Shown here one piece after another: positions 6,210 through 7,352 of a stretch of 7,352 nt of DNA. The position numbers and the translations under genes were made by a program. The notes under the pieces are model-generated. The model ran no database searches, was not told where the DNA came from, and saw only the letters and a list, made by a program, of their open reading frames with translations. Each line of letters opens with the position of its first letter. The first letter of the stretch is position 1. Source of the stretch: Alphaproteobacteria bacterium (GTDB lineage Bacteria; Pseudomonadota; Alphaproteobacteria; Rickettsiales; UBA8987); assembly GCA_003531345.1 (NCBI GenBank), contig DQGZ01000218.1:1-7352 (forward strand). Direction: 5' to 3'.

Positions 6210-6293
6210 CCGCACACTTCTCACACAAACCAGCTTTATTATTAATGGGTTTTTCAGTGTCTGGAATTATTTCAGAAAATGGGTTTGTGGCGG
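6210..6293 (+). promoter_or_regulatory. Candidate structured rpsB mRNA leader
   Basis: CACAAACC (6224-6231) pairs with GGTTTGTG (6282-6289), and CCGC (6210-6213) can pair with GCGG (6290-6293) across an asymmetric 10-base internal loop. Inside, CTGGAA (6261-6266) pairs with TTTCAG (6270-6275) through one G-T pair and a 3-base loop. The fold ends about 25 bases before the rpsB ribosome binding site AGGA (6318-6321). S2 is known to repress its own operon in enterobacteria by binding the rpsB leader; a similar role here is inference. If transcription starts near 6214, the outer CCGC arm would not be in the RNA. Confidence 0.35.
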
Positions 6294-6331
6294 TTTAACT
6301 GGAAAATTTATAAAAACAGGACCTTATTTTT

Positions 6332-7273
6332 ATGTCTACTCTACCTTCTTTTACTATCCGTGACCTTATGGATGTTGGCGCTCACTTCGGGCATCGTACA
6401 ATGCGTTGGAACGCTAAAATGCAGCCATATATCTACGGCACTGCAAACAATGTTCACATAATTGACCTGCAAAAAACTGCGCCAATGCTTCACGCTGCAA
6501 TGAAAGTTGCACAGGAAACAGCTTCAAAAAATGGTCGTATATTATTCGTTGCAACTAAGCGTCAGGCTTCTCAAATAATTGCTGAAGCGGCTGAAAGGTG
6601 TGGGCAATATTACGTTAACCACCGCTGGATGGGCGGCACATTAACAAACTGGGAAACAGTTTCAAAGTCCATTAAAACGTTGAACACAATGGAAGCAAAA
6701 CTAGCCGACCCTGAAATCAGCCTTAGCAAGAAGGAGCGTTTGACCATACAAAGGAAAATTGATAAGTTAACTCAGGCATTAGGCGGTATCCGCAAAATGG
6801 GCGGCAAGCCAGACCTAGTTTTCGTTATAGATACTAACCGTGAAAAAATTGCTATACTTGAGGCTAAAAAGCTCAATGTTCCAGTTGTTGCAATCGTTGA
6901 CACTAACTGTAACCCTGACAATATTGATCACATAGTTCCAGGTAATGATGACTCAATAAAATCAATCCGACTATTCTCAAACCTTATGGCTGATGCTGTT
7001 ATTGCGGGTATTTCCAAGTCAGTTGGTAACCGTGGTAAGGTACAGGCTCAGGATAAAGGTGACGAGGAAGAAGAGGTGGTAGTTTCTAAAAAACCAAATA
7101 ATAACAAGCCTGCTAAAAAAGAAGTTAAAGTAGAAACTAAAAATTCTAAAATAACTACTGAGGCTAAGTCTGAGGCGCAGCCTCAAGCTAAAAAAGCTAC
7201 TCCTAAAAAAGAAGAAGCCAAGGCAGAGCCAAAAAAGGCAGAAGCTAAAAAAGCCCCGCTTAAGAAGAAGTAG
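6332..7273 (+). CDS. rpsB: 30S ribosomal protein S2 with long C-terminal tail
   Basis: Protein S2 of the small ribosomal subunit, which binds 16S rRNA between head and body and is needed for S1 to join. The S2 core covers residues 1-235 and shows family landmarks: DVGAHFGHRTMRWNAKM (14-30), YIYG and HIIDL (33-46), GQYYVNHRWMGGTLTNW (91-107), then GGIRKMGGKPDLVFVID (151-167), NVPVVAIVDTNCNPD (182-196) and IPGND-like VPGNDDSI (202-209). Residues 237-313 form a low-complexity tail, first acidic (DEEEE), then Lys/Ala/Glu-rich with PKKEEAKAEPKKAEAKKA-type repeats, which makes the protein longer than many S2 proteins. AGGA lies 10 bases before the ATG. In most bacteria tsf follows; the 79 bases left in the window contain only repeats. 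Confidence 0.97.
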   Translation: MSTLPSFTIRDLMDVGAHFGHRTMRWNAKMQPYIYGTANNVHIIDLQKTAPMLHAAMKVAQETASKNGRILFVATKRQASQIIAEAAERCGQYYVNHRWMGGTLTNWETVSKSIKTLNTMEAKLADPEISLSKKERLTIQRKIDKLTQALGGIRKMGGKPDLVFVIDTNREKIAILEAKKLNVPVVAIVDTNCNPDNIDHIVPGNDDSIKSIRLFSNLMADAVIAGISKSVGNRGKVQAQDKGDEEEEVVVSKKPNNNKPAKKEVKVETKNSKITTEAKSEAQPQAKKATPKKEEAKAEPKKAEAKKAPLKKK

Positions 7274-7281
7274 TCTTATAA

Positions 7282-7352
7282 GGTGTTAGGTTTTAGGTTA
7301 TAGGTTTTAGATAACTTAAACTCTGAAATTCTAACACCTAACACCTAACACC
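7282..7352 (+). repeat. Inverted arrays of 7-base repeats after rpsB
   Basis: Four consecutive heptamers (GGTGTTA, GGTTTTA, GGTTATA, GGTTTTA) run from 7282 to 7309. After a 21-base spacer, three copies of GGTGTTA lie on the opposite strand (7332-7352, read on the plus strand as TAACACC units), reaching the window edge and possibly continuing. GGTGTTAGG (7282-7290) can pair with CCTAACACC at 7337-7345 or 7344-7352, so the arrays can form a long hairpin between rpsB and the next gene. Confidence 0.7.

Noticed and set aside
6285..6314. TTGTGG with an 18-base spacer and TATAAA as an rpsB promoter.
   Set aside because: Transcription would start at or inside the AGGA ribosome binding site, leaving about 11 bases of leader; the upstream extended -10 candidate fits better.
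6067..6461. Two plus-strand frames (6067-6363 and 6279-6461) before and over the start of rpsB.
   Set aside because: The first runs through the palindromic repeats and leader and into rpsB; the second overlaps rpsB in another frame. Neither has a convincing ribosome binding site.
7282..7352. CRISPR array or telomere-like sequence.
   Set aside because: The repeat unit is only seven bases with no spacers between units, and an inverted internal arrangement after a ribosomal protein gene does not fit either.

Overview
The window is AT-rich DNA that looks like a piece of an alphaproteobacterial chromosome, probably from a Rickettsiales-like or other reduced, host-associated lineage. The best taxonomic marker is the ribosomal protein S2 gene (rpsB) at 6332-7273, whose S2 core reads like alphaproteobacterial S2. 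Supporting signs are low-GC codon choice, long intergenic spacers and dispersed GTCATTGC...GCAAT palindromic repeats. This placement rests on recognition by eye, not on a phylogeny.

Layout. The 3' part of an unrecognised gene (1-426) is followed after 55 bases by a type IV prepilin/pseudopilin-like gene (482-1189). It converges on a minus-strand gene of 268 codons (1373-2179) with a weak peptidoglycan-binding-like N-terminus. Two small hairpins lie in the convergent gap. A minus-strand tRNA-Ser(GCU) with encoded CCA sits at 2402-2493. A spacer of about 320 bases with repeat elements (2494-2814) leads to a very large gene of unknown function (2815-6048, 1077 codons). A second repeat-bearing spacer and a probable structured leader lead to rpsB. 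After rpsB the window ends in two inverted arrays of 7-base repeats; tsf, the usual next gene, is not reached.

How the parts relate. Only rpsB and the tRNA are clear housekeeping functions. The prepilin implies export to and assembly in the inner membrane by a type IV pilus or type II secretion machine encoded elsewhere. The 1077-residue protein is the most interesting item. It has no visible signal peptide or membrane span, its C-terminal half appears to hold diverged repeats of roughly 175-205 residues, its codon use changes near codon 463, and a shared repeat element lies in the same orientation on both sides of it. I do not see a recognisable defence system, CRISPR array, insertion sequence or secretion operon, and I do not claim a new system; the large gene and its flanking repeats are the best lead.
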